Origin: CAVXTF01 sp963701375
GTDB taxonomy: Bacteria; Actinomycetota; Acidimicrobiia; Acidimicrobiales; CAVXTF01
Length of the DNA: 64,000 nucleotides
Assembly: GCA_963701375.1 (NCBI GenBank)
Contig: CAVOZT010000004.1
Span: 1,116,001 to 1,180,000 of the forward strand
Direction: 5' to 3'
Below are positions 52,727 to 62,118 of this stretch, piece after piece. The stretch's first letter is position 1; the number at the start of each line of letters is the position of its first letter. The notes beneath the pieces were generated by a model, which was not told the DNA's origin, did no database searches, and saw only the letters and a list, made by a program, of their open reading frames with translations. The position numbers and the translations under genes were made by a program.

Positions 52727-54394
52727 TGAGTCCTTTGCGCGTCGTAATTGTCGGCGGGGTCGCGGGTGGAATGTCAACCGCCACGCGCCTGCGACGTCTC
52801 GACGAGGCAGCACTGATTACCGTTGTCGAACGATCGAGCCACGTCTCCTATGCCAACTGCGGACTTCCTTATTTCGTCGGCGGCGTGATCGAGGATGAGG
52901 ACGACCTTCTGCTTCAGACCCCCGAGCGCCTCTTCGATCGCTTCCGGCTCGATGTCCGGATAAACACCGAGGTCATCCGCATCGATGCGAAGAACCACGC
53001 CGTCACCACCCGTTCTACGGTCGATGGTCGAACCGAGTCGATTGAATACGACAAACTCGTTCTGAGCCCTGGTGCTGCCCCGATCCGGCCACCGATACCA
53101 GGGTTCGGTCGAGTTCGCGTGCTTCGCACCGTTGAAGACGCTGAACGACTCGTCGCCGACGTAGACGGATTTCCGAGTACCGCCGTAGTGATCGGTGCGG
53201 GGTTCGTCGGACTCGAGACTGCCGAGAACCTGGTTCGTAAGTCGATTTCGGTGACGGTTGTCGAGGCGGCCGACCAGGTCCTGACGCCACTCGACCCCGA
53301 GCTCGCCGTGCTCGTGGCAGCCGAGCTCATTTCTCATGGAGTGGTTCTTGAGACCGGCGTCGCCGTCTCCGAAGTGACCCCTGACGGGATCACTCTCGCT
53401 GATGGCCGGTCGTTCCCGGGTGAGCTCGTCGTCGGGTCCATCGGAGTCCGGCCTGACGTACGTCTCGCTGAGATGGCCGGCCTCGTCGTAAGCGCAAATG
53501 GCGGCATCGCCGTCGACGAGGTGAGCCTGACCAGTGACCGAGACATCTATGCAGTCGGTGACGCCGTCGAAAAGGAGGACTGGGTAGGAGGTGGAGGTTC
53601 GCTGATCGCACTCGCCAATATCGCCAACCGACAGGGAAGGCGGGTTGCTGACCACATCTGCGGACTTCTCCGCGCGTCGCACCGCTTCACTCGGCACCGC
53701 CATTGTCAAGGTGTTCGATCTCACGGCCGCCACGACTGGGTGGAACGAAAAGCGCCTTGTTGCTGCAGGACGCAGGTACCGGGCAATTCACTCGCACCCT
53801 ATGAGCCACGCGAGCTATTACCCGGGTGCACAACCTATGTCACTCAAGCTCCTTTTTGACCCAGAAGACGGGGCCATTCTCGGTGCACAAGCGGTCGGTA
53901 GGGGCGGCGTCGACAAACGAATCGACGTCATCGCCACGGCCATGACCGGCGGAATAGCAGCAGATGAACTGGCCGACCTGGAGCTCGCATATGCTCCACC
54001 CTTCTCGTCGGCCAAGGACCCGGTCAACATGCTTGGCTACATGGCGGAGAACATCCGCGCCGGCGCATGTGACGTCGTCGAGTATGACGAGTTGCGTGCA
54101 TTGACCGAGGGCGGTTGGACCCTGGTCGATGTTCGGTCCAATGCAGAACACGCAGAGAGCGCGATCCCCGGATCGATCAACCTCCCCCTTGACCAGCTGC
54201 GCGAAGAGGTTGGCTGTGCGAAGGGTCCCTTCGTCGTCTACTGCGAAGTCGGACAAAGGGGACACACGGCCACATCACTTCTCCACGAGTTGGGCTACGA
54301 AGCACGTAACCTCGACGGCGGCTATCGCACCTGGGTTGCAGCTGACGCTGCGCGTAGAGGGGAGCCGTTGCGTTCAATCAGACAACCGCTCTAG
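52726..54394 (+). CDS. CoA-disulfide/persulfide reductase with C-terminal rhodanese domain (frameshifted)
   Basis: The ATG at 52726 overlaps the preceding stop (TGATG). Residues about 1-320 form an FAD/NAD-dependent CoA-disulfide reductase (GGVAGGMSTATRLRRLDE, active-site Cys in SYANCGLPYFVGG, VVIGAGFVGLETAENL, DIYAVGDAVE). The frame breaks near 53674. The rest runs in another frame: TGWNEKRLVAAG, YYPGAQPMSLKLLFDPEDG (dimer domain), LAYAPPFSSAKDPVNMLGYM, and a rhodanese domain with Cys in VYCEVGQRGHT. Removing one C gives about 555 residues, the usual length. It reduces CoA-persulfide or polysulfide. Confidence 0.88.
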
Positions 54395-54521
54395 CGAGTC
54401 AAGAGAATTGAACGGCGCTGTGGACGGACTCAAAGCTCTGAGACGACGCCATGCGGAGTGGAAGTGAGGGATGCGGTCCTACAAATTCCCTCCGCTCTTT
54501 CTGAGTTGTTCGGCCGTGGTT

Positions 54522-54722
54522 CTACGCTTCCCTTTCAGCTTTCGACTCCGTTCCGTACGCTCTGCCCTGTAGCCACGGCCATCCTGTAAAGTCGAAATTG
54601 GCGAACGGAACGAACCCGAATGAAGCCTCTCTTGCCGAGCAGCACATCTCCCATACGAGATCGTCAAACGCAGTGTCGTCGTTCTGACTTGAAGTTTCAA
54701 ACTCCTTAACGGATCGTTCCAC
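54522..54722 (-). CDS. Small hypothetical protein, 66 residues
   Basis: GTG at 54722 preceded by GGAAGGGGA opens 66 codons: RSVKEFETSSQNDDTAFDDL, VWEMCCSAREASFGFVPF and NFDFTGWPWLQGRAYG. Composition is protein-like, but no family is recognised; a longer overlapping frame on the same strand is Arg-rich and less likely. It could be a small regulatory or adaptor protein; no support from context. Confidence 0.4.
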   Translation of the reverse strand: MERSVKEFETSSQNDDTAFDDLVWEMCCSAREASFGFVPFANFDFTGWPWLQGRAYGTESKAEREA

Positions 54723-54974
54723 GTTGGTCCCCTTCCGTTCCGGCCTGAATGTTCCTTTTCTAACTCGGGTCTCGGGAGGTGGATAGAGCCAAAAGACCTT
54801 GGTCTAGATCCGAATCTCTTTGTGCAATCCGATGACCACTCTCCGGCATTCTTGCCATATTGGAAAGTGGAGGGCGCGTCCGATCGGCAAAGGGCGAAGA
54901 GCTTTCCGTGCCCGCCTGGCAGAGAGCACTCTGGGCGAAGGCTACTCCTCGGCACGACACAAACGCCTGGCAGA

Positions 54975-55990
54975 CTACTCGGGGCTTGGCGCAGCGCCGA
55001 CCATTGCGGCGAGCTCTACGAGGCGATTCGCGTAACCCCACTCGTTGTCGTACCAACCGAGCACCTTCACGACATGGCCTTTGGCCATTGTGAGCTTTGC
55101 GTCGAACACGCACGAGGCAGGGTTTCCGAGGATGTCGGTGGATACCAGGTCATCCTCGGAGTACTCGAGGCGGCCGACGAGCGAACCGGATCGAGCAGCT
55201 TGCTCAAAGGCTCCCCGGACGTCGTCCGCTCGTGGCGTTTCACGAAGGGTTACGACGAGGTCGGTCATCGATCCGTCTGGCACGGGTACCCGAAGTGCCA
55301 GCCCGTCGAGTCGGCCCGCCAGGTGGGGGAGCACATCGCCCGTTGCCCGGGCCGCTCCGGTGGTGGTGGGAACGATGTTCACGGCGGCAGCACGTGCTCG
55401 TCGAGGGTCCTTGTGCAAGCCGTCCACGAGCTGTTGGTCCCCTGTATAGGCGTGGACGGTGGTCATGAAACCCTGCTCTACGCCAAAGGCTTCGTCGAGA
55501 ACCTTCACCATCGGGGCCAGGCAGTTCGTCGTGCATGACGCATTGGAGATCACCATGTGACCGGCGGGTTCAAACGTGTCGTCGTTCACGCCCATGACGA
55601 TGGTGACGTCAGCTCCCTTGGACGGCGCAGAGACCACAACCCCGGCGCGCCAGCCTCGAGGTGCGAGGCGGCCTTGTCACGGGCTGTGAAGCGGCCTGTG
55701 CACTCGACCACGACGTCCACCTCTAACTCCCTCCACGGAAGAGCTTTCACCTCTGGTTCGGCGAGCATGTTGACCCGCAGGTCTCCGACCACCATCACGT
55801 TGCCGTCAATCCTGACAGGGGCCGAGAGGCGTCCATACACCGAATCGCGCGCCAGTAACCTTGCGAGCGCCTCTGGTGCTGCGAGATCGTTCACCGCGAC
55901 GACCTCGAGATCGAGCTCTGGCCTGGCGGCGGCCCGCAGAAGGGCGCGCCCAGTCCGCCCAAAGCCATTGATCCCAAGACGGATTGCCAT
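54975..55990 (-). CDS. gap: Glyceraldehyde-3-phosphate dehydrogenase (frameshifted)
   Basis: ATG at 55990, with AGAGG about 8 bases upstream. N-terminal NAD-binding half: AIRLGINGFGRTGRALLRAA to GRFTARDKAASHLEAGA. The frame breaks at a G run near 55645, and the catalytic half continues in another frame: VSAPSKGADVTIVMGVNDD, catalytic Cys in SNASCTTNCLAP, His in TTVHAYTGDQ, and WYDNEWGYANRLVELAAMV at the end. Adding one G restores about 338 residues, normal for GAPDH. It makes 1,3-bisphosphoglycerate in glycolysis. A central enzyme is unlikely to be dead, so this indel is probably a sequence error. Confidence 0.9.
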
Positions 55991-56123
55991 AGCGGCTGCC
56001 TCTCTCATTCGTCATTGCTCGCGATGATCCTGGAGATCAGGGTGCCAGACGATCGGTGGACCGCCTAGGGCCAATTGTCACCTGTTGACCGCCTTGGCGG
56101 AAATGGCCTGAGCCTGGGAGTAT

Positions 56124-57579
56124 TTGGCTCTGAATCCACGCGGACACTCACTCGATGAACTTCAGGTCCATGAAGTCGCCGTGCCCGTACGGGCCCTCTC
56201 GTCGCTCGAACCACTCATTGGCCAGGAGCGCTACGGCGAGCTCCTAAATGTGGCGCGTGCATCCAGCCAGGCTCTCGCGGGGAAGACAGTCTGGAACGTC
56301 AGTTCGACCGCCGCCGGTGGCGGCGTGGCCGAGATGCTTCAGGTGCTCATCGGCTACTCCCGAGACGCGGGTGTAGACACCCGATGGCTGGTGATGAGCG
56401 GTGACGCAGAATTTCTTCGCGATCACAAAACGGATCCACAACCGCCTCCATGGCGTAGCCGGAGACAGTGGAGACCTCCGAGGCGCCGAGACGGCTCACT
56501 ACACCGACGTTGCTTCGGCGAACGCCGCAAGCGCGATCAAGCAGGTTCGCCCAGGTGACATCGTACTCTTGCACGATCCACAGACCGCCGGGATGGCCCT
56601 GCCGTTGGCCGGGCACGGAGCCGTTGTCGTTTGGCGATGTCACGTCGGGCGAGAGTCGAATAACGACTGGACTGACCAGGCGTGGTCATTTCTGCGCGAG
56701 CATCTCATACCTTGCACGACATTCATATTCTCGTTGCGCTCGTACATTCCCTCTTGGATTGACGAGTCGATTGCATGGGTGATTCCTCCTTCCATCGATC
56801 CATTCTCGCCAAAGAACCAGGAGATCTCGAAGGCGGACGTAATAGGAATCCTTCGACAGATCAATATCTTGCAGCGTGACGACGACGCCCCGATTGCATT
56901 TACTCGACGCGATGGCACAAAGGGACTGGTGGACCGTCGGGCCGCGATCCTTTCCGCTGGCACGTTGGATCCCGATGCTCCGCTGGTGATTCAGGTATCG
57001 AGATGGGACAGATTGAAGGACATGCCTGGCGTCATTGAAGGTTTTGCGTCACGTGTAGCGCTGCGCTCTGATGCTCAACTAGCGCTCGTGGGTCCATCCT
57101 CGGGAGACGTGACGGACGATCCCGAAGAGGCCGAGGTTTTTGACCAGTGTGTGACCGCTTGGATGTCGCTCGTCCCAGAGATTCGCCGGAACGTCAGGCT
57201 TGTCACCTTGCCAATGAACGACATCGACGAAAACGCAGCGATGGTCAACGCTCTCCAACGCCACGCGACTGTCGTTGTGCAAAAGAGTCTTGCGGAAGGT
57301 TTCGGACTGACGGTTGCAGAAGCTATGTGGAAGTCAAAGGCAGTGGTGGCATCGAACGTCGGAGGGATAACTGAGCAAGTTCCTCCTGGCACCGGCATTC
57401 TACTCGAGGACCCGACGGACCTGGATGCCTTCGGCGATACTCTGAGAGAGCTCCTTGCACGGCCAGACAGGGTGGCCGAGCTCGGTGTGCAGGCTCGGCG
57501 GCATGTGCTTGGAGGCTTTGTAGGAGACAAGCACTTGATGAGGTATGCGCGTCTAATGGAATCACTCGTGGTCGGCTGA
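56124..57579 (+). CDS. Trehalose synthase-type glycosyltransferase, GT4 (frameshifted)
   Basis: Part 1, from a TTG at 56124, includes ALAGKTVWNVSSTAAGGGVA and VDTRWLVMSGDAEF. Part 2, in the next frame from about 56420, continues FAITKRIHNRLHGVAGDSGD, DIVLLHDPQTAGMALPLA, VWRCHVGRESNNDWTDQAW and the GT4 nucleotide-sugar motif KSLAEGFGLTVAEAMWKSKA. Removing one T from GAATTTC joins them into about 484 residues. The combined pattern matches trehalose glycosyltransferring synthases, which join a nucleotide-glucose and glucose. The start is uncertain as no good Shine-Dalgarno site is seen. Confidence 0.82.
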
Positions 57580-57677
57580 CTCACCAGGGGCGAAGGAGAT
57601 CCTTGGCCAAATGACTTTCGGGCGGAAAGGCCGAAGGACCCTGTACCCGCGCAGACCGAAACGGGAGAATATCCTTG

Positions 57678-58121
57678 ATGAGAACAGACCAACGCGGCTC
57701 GGAGATCCTCGACCGGGACCAATGCTTGCGGTTACTCGCCTCCCGTTCGGGTGCCGTTGGTCGGGTCGGTTTTATGGACTGCTACAACTTGCCGACGATC
57801 TTGCCCGTCAACTTCGAGCTCATGAGCAGTCAGCTCGTTTTCCGCACCGGGGTGGGAGCCGCCGCGAGAGCAGTTGCCGAGAGCCAGGTTGTGGCCTTCG
57901 AATTCGATCAGGTGGACCGCGCGGGACGATGTTGGAGCGTGCTCGTCCGTGGTCCCGCCTCGTTTTTCGCAGACGACTCTGTTTCATCAGGCTCGGAGCT
58001 GCCGAGGGTATTCGTGCCTGTACCCGGTTCGCGGATTGTCAGGGTTGCGACCACATGGGTGACCGGGCGCCGGTTCTCGTTGGCCGCTTTTGAGGGGCCG
58101 AGTTTCAGCGACAACACCTGA
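57678..58121 (+). CDS. PNPOx-like flavin-binding protein
   Basis: 147 residues from ATG 57678 (or TTG 57675). The split-barrel pattern of pyridoxamine 5'-phosphate oxidase-like proteins is clear: DQCLRLLASRSGAVGRVGFM, NLPTILPVNFELMSSQLVFR, VVAFEFDQVDRAGRCWSVLV and a C-terminal VTGRRFS. Members bind FMN or F420 and reduce small substrates. It may be cotranscribed with the glycosyltransferase. Substrate unknown. Confidence 0.82.
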   Translation: MRTDQRGSEILDRDQCLRLLASRSGAVGRVGFMDCYNLPTILPVNFELMSSQLVFRTGVGAAARAVAESQVVAFEFDQVDRAGRCWSVLVRGPASFFADDSVSSGSELPRVFVPVPGSRIVRVATTWVTGRRFSLAAFEGPSFSDNT

Positions 58122-58382
58122 AGAATCCGTTCCGCCGCCCTGCCAGAGTGACTGGACCCTCACCTGGAGTAGCGACCGACTGACAGCTCATACGATTTGA
58201 TGTGATCACCGTCGTTCATCGGGACTTCTGGCACTAGCCAGATGCCTCCTCGACTTGCAAGCTGGTCACAAGGCAGGAGCGCGCAAATGATCAAGATTAT
58301 GGAATCGACGTTCCAGACGATGAGCGGTTCGGGTGGCTCGGAACGGCTCAGATGCCATTTGGGGAAGGTCGGGACTCGGAAC

Positions 58383-58464
58383 TTCGAACCACTCGCTCCT
58401 CTTGACACCCTTTTCCTGCACCTCGAGTCGCAGGGGGCGCCGATGAACGTCGGGGCGGTGGCGA
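58383..58464 (+). pseudogene. WS/DGAT N-terminal fragment
   Basis: 27 codons read FEPLAPLDTLFLHLESQGAP then MNVGAVA, the very conserved start of wax-ester synthases/diacylglycerol acyltransferases (compare LDAAFLYCETPTTHLHV in the intact gene at 48794). The HHxxxDG active site and everything after it are absent. It lies 85 bases before an acyl-CoA ligase gene, so a WS/DGAT probably once stood next to it. Confidence 0.7.
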
Positions 58465-58548
58465 GCGCGATCCGAGAGCGAGAAGGTGATCGGATGCCTA
58501 GTCCTGTTGAAGTCGGTCAAGCTCCCAGAGGACAGGAGGCCACGTGAG

Positions 58549-60145
58549 ATGAAGGAGCTCGTCTTCCCCCGTCTGTTGTTGTCCCACGTCAACCGGTATG
58601 CCGAGAAGATCGGGTTCATCGATGTCACGCGTACTGGTGTCCGGTACGAAGGAACGTTCTCGACCCACGTCGAGCGTGTATTCCGACTAGCTCATGCGTT
58701 GCGTGAGCAACTTGGCGTGAGAAGCGGAGACAGATACGCCGTTCTTGCGATGAATGGGCACGAGTACATCGAGCTGTACCACGCGGCTCTGTTCGGCGCC
58801 GGCATCATCAATCCTCTCAACATCCGATTCAGCGCTGCGGAGCTCGCGTACGTGCTCAACGACTCCGGCGCCACCGTCGTTTTCACCGATCCGGTGTTTG
58901 CCGGCCTCGTCCAACGTGCCCGTGACGAGGAGGGCGCGAAGGTCGAACAAGGTCGTCATGATCGGTGGGGTGCACGACGGCGCTGACGAGTTCGATCCAA
59001 GCGTCGTCTCCTACGAGGATTTGCTTGCCTCCGGGGATGCCGTCATGCCCGTTGAGCCCGAAGAGGATGACCCGGTAATCCTCATGTACACGGGTGGCAC
59101 GACCGGACTACCGAAAGGAGCCCTGCTCGCCCAGAGAGCTGAAGCCCTCAACCTCTATCACGTAGGCCTTGAAATAGGGTTGAACGAGAGCCGCCGTTTC
59201 TTGTTCCAGTCACCGAGGTTCCACGCCGGTGTCGTTGCCGGGGTGATCGGGATTCCCGCGAGCGGGGCAACGTCCGTGTCGGTCCCGATGTTCGATCCTG
59301 AGCTCGTGATTGACACAATTGAGTCCCAGCGGATCGATACAACGATGGTCGTGCCGGTGATGTTGTCCATGCTCGAGCAGCATCCCTCGTTCGCACCGGT
59401 TCGGTTATCTAGCCTGCGCCAGATCGTCTACGGCGCCGCACCGATCTCTGACAATCTGCTCCGCCGGTGGCTCGACATGTTCCCCGACGTCAACTTCTAC
59501 CAGGGGTACGGCATGACCGAGGCGGCATCCGTGTTGACCTTCCTCGGTCCTGCAGAACACCGGTCAGGCGAGAACGTGCTGAACGCTGCAGGTGCCCCCG
59601 TGCTCGGTGTCGAGCTCCTCATAGCGGACTCCCTCGGCAATGAGGTGAAACATGGCCAAGCGGGCGAGGTGTGTGCGCGCGGTGGCAATCTGATGACCTG
59701 CTACTGGGGGAAACCCGAGGAGACCCAGAAAGCAATGCGCGATGGCTGGTACCGCACCGGAGATATCGGGTATCTCGACGGTAATGGAATTCTGCACCTT
59801 ACGGACCGGATGAACGACATGATTGTCACTGGTGGAGAGAACGTCTACTCGACCGAAGTCGAGAACGCGCTCGCCACACATCCGGCGGTTGAAGACGTTG
59901 CGGTCATAGGCATCCCGAGCGAGAAGTGGGGTGAGACTGTTCATGCCGTCGTCGTGCTCAAGGTGGACGTCAATGCGACGGCGGAGCAGCTGATCGAGTA
60001 CGCCCATCAGCGCTTGGCATCGTTCAAGGTTCCAAAGTCAGTGGAATTCCATCACGGACCGCTGCCCTTGTCGGGAGCGTTCAAGCCGTTGAAGCGCGAA
60101 CTGCGACAGCGCTACTGGGACGGTCGTGACCGTCAGATCGGATGA
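58549..60145 (+). CDS. AMP-dependent acyl-CoA synthetase (frameshifted)
   Basis: ATG 58549 (CAGGAGG about 10 bases upstream) starts an acyl-CoA ligase N terminus: LLSHVNRYAEKIGFIDVTR, LAMNGHEYIELYHAALFGAG, NPLNIRFSAAELAYVLNDSG. The frame breaks near 58944. The rest runs in another frame: LMYTGGTTGLPKGALL (P-loop), YGMTEAASVLTFL (acyl-adenylate motif), GWYRTGDIGYLDGNGIL, and the catalytic Lys region FKVPKSVEF. Removing one G at AAGGTC gives about 532 residues, normal. It activates fatty or aromatic acids with ATP and CoA; chain length not predictable. Confidence 0.88.
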
Positions 60146-60170
60146 GCGCGAGCAACAGATTTATGAAACT

Positions 60171-61091
60171 TCAGTGGCTATGACCGTCTGACGTCACAAG
60201 CGTCCCGGCTTTGCCCTTGAGGATCTCTCCGGCCTGATCGAGTGCACCTATCGTTGCTCGCCGGCCGGTCCTCTCAACGAACTCGCAGACAGCCTCGACC
60301 TTTGGGCCTATAGAGCCCGACGGGAAGTCGAGTTTGCGAAGCTCTGCGGGGGTTGCGTTCTCGATGATTCGGGCGTCAGGTGTGCCGTAATGGGCCATTA
60401 CTCCAGCAACATCGGTGAGCAGGAGCAGCAAATCGGCGTGGACGGCAACTGCCAGGATCGCAGATGTACGGTCTTTGTCGACGACCGCCTCCACACCTCG
60501 GAACGCTCCGTCGATGCCGCGCACGACAGGAGCGCCCCCACCCCCTGCGCACACGACGATCACACCCTGATCCAGAAGAAGCTCGATCAGGGACTCCTCG
60601 ACAACGGCAACAGGCTCGGGTGATGCGACGACCCTCCTCCAGGCGTCGCCGTCGACGCGCACCTGCCATCCGCGTTCGGCCGCTAGGCGTTTCGCCTCGT
60701 GCTCGAGATAGATGGGTCCTATGAACTTGGTCGGATCTGCAAACGCCGGATCATCTTCACGAACCAGTGTCTGGGTCACCATGCAGGCAACATGGCGTCC
60801 CGAGACGGCGTTCTCGAGCTCTTGAAGCAACCAGTATCCGACCATGCCCTGCGTCTGAGCACCTAGGACGTCGAGGGGATAGGGGTGCGAAAGTGCCCGG
60901 TCGCGGGCGCTCTCGAGTGCAAGCAATCCGATCTGGGGTCCGTTTCCGTGGGTGATGACAAGATCGTGTTCGCGTGCGATGGGGGTGAGTGCGCGGACCG
61001 CGTTGGCAACGTGGTGGGCTTGTATCTCAGAGTCGGGGGGCTCACCGCGCTCGAGCAGAGCGTTTCCGCCGAGTGCGACCACCACTCTCAT
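60171..61091 (-). CDS. arcC: Carbamate kinase
   Basis: 306 residues. Amino-acid kinase fold: VVALGGNALLERGEPPD at the N terminus, VITHGNGPQIGLLALE, QTQGMVGYWLLQELENAV, ICCAG-like VVCAGGGGAPVV, and DKDRTSAILAVAVHADLLLL. Size and motifs match bacterial carbamate kinases. It transfers phosphate from carbamoyl phosphate to ADP, making ATP, CO2 and NH3. It starts one base after the arcB stop and is the last gene of the minus-strand operon. Confidence 0.95.
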   Translation of the reverse strand: MRVVVALGGNALLERGEPPDSEIQAHHVANAVRALTPIAREHDLVITHGNGPQIGLLALESARDRALSHPYPLDVLGAQTQGMVGYWLLQELENAVSGRHVACMVTQTLVREDDPAFADPTKFIGPIYLEHEAKRLAAERGWQVRVDGDAWRRVVASPEPVAVVEESLIELLLDQGVIVVCAGGGGAPVVRGIDGAFRGVEAVVDKDRTSAILAVAVHADLLLLLTDVAGVMAHYGTPDARIIENATPAELRKLDFPSGSIGPKVEAVCEFVERTGRRATIGALDQAGEILKGKAGTLVTSDGHSH

Positions 61092-61092
61092 T

Positions 61093-62118
61093 TCAGTCCC
61101 TCATGGTTGCGACCATTACAGCCTTTATCGTGTGGAGCCGGTTCTCGGCCTGGTCGAACACGATTGACTGCGACGATTCGAATACTTCGTCGGTAACTTC
61201 GAGGGCGCTCACTCCGTACTGGCTGGTTAGCTGCGCACCCACCTCGGTGTTGCCGTCATGCAGCGCCGGCAGGCAGTGCATGAACTTCGTGTCGGGATTC
61301 TGCGTTGACTCCATCACCGCAGTGGTCACCTGGTAAGGGAGCAGGAGGCGGATCCGTTCTTTCCACGCGTCGACCGGCTCGCCCATCGACAGCCAGACGT
61401 CCGTATAGAGGTAATCGGCACCTCGCACCGCTTCGTCCAGTTCTTCGGTCACTGTTATCCGGGCTCTAGAGTCGATAGAGAGCAGATGGGCCAGTTCCTG
61501 GACCGAGGCGTCGGGCTGAAGGCTCACCGGCGCCGCCATTCGCACATCCATTCCCAAGAGAGCTCCGGTCACCAGGAGCGAGTGGGCGGTGTTGTTCCGC
61601 GCGTCTCCGATATAACAGTACGCAATCTCGCGCAGTGGCTTAGGAGAATGCTCTTTCATCGTGAGCACGTCGGCGAGCACCTGGGTGGGGTGCCACTGAT
61701 CGGTGAGTCCATTCCAGACAGGTACTCCGGCATTGCGTCCCAGAGCTTCCACCCGGTCTTGTCCGAACCCCCTGTACTCGATCCCGTCGAACATGCGCCC
61801 GAGGACCCGGGCCGTATCGACCATCGACTCCTTCCGGCCGAGCTGTGTCTCACCCAGACCCAGGTACGTGACATGAGCACCCTGATCATGCGCCGCCACC
61901 TCGAACGCCGCTCGCGTCCGCGTCGAAGTCTTCTCGAAGATCAGCGCAACGTTTTTCCCCACGAGTTGTGGGATCTCGCACCCGCCATGCTTATCGGCTT
62001 TGAGTGATGCTCCCAAATCGATCAAGGACAACAACTCTGGCGCCGTGAAGTCGGCCTCCTTCAGGAAGTTGCGACCTCGCAGGTCCGCTGAGGTGGTCGA
62101 GATCGCTATCCCGCTCAT
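61093..62118 (-). CDS. arcB: Ornithine carbamoyltransferase (catabolic context)
   Basis: 341 residues from the ATG at 62118; that start overlaps the arcA stop by four bases (ATGA), and the longer frame to 62304 is rejected. Carbamoyl-phosphate site FEKTSTRTRAAFE (STRTR), a second site NGLTDQWHPTQVLADVLTM (HPTQ), and the ornithine site KFMHCLPALHD (HCLP) are all present. In this operon it would run in the phosphorolytic direction: citrulline plus phosphate to ornithine plus carbamoyl phosphate. Sequence alone does not exclude the biosynthetic direction. Confidence 0.95.
   Translation of the reverse strand: MSGIAISTTSADLRGRNFLKEADFTAPELLSLIDLGASLKADKHGGCEIPQLVGKNVALIFEKTSTRTRAAFEVAAHDQGAHVTYLGLGETQLGRKESMVDTARVLGRMFDGIEYRGFGQDRVEALGRNAGVPVWNGLTDQWHPTQVLADVLTMKEHSPKPLREIAYCYIGDARNNTAHSLLVTGALLGMDVRMAAPVSLQPDASVQELAHLLSIDSRARITVTEELDEAVRGADYLYTDVWLSMGEPVDAWKERIRLLLPYQVTTAVMESTQNPDTKFMHCLPALHDGNTEVGAQLTSQYGVSALEVTDEVFESSQSIVFDQAENRLHTIKAVMVATMRD

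Noticed and set aside
53660..53690. Programmed ribosomal frameshift in the CoA-disulfide reductase gene
   Set aside because: No slippery heptamer; the same kind of single-base break is scattered over unrelated genes, which points to sequence error or mutation.
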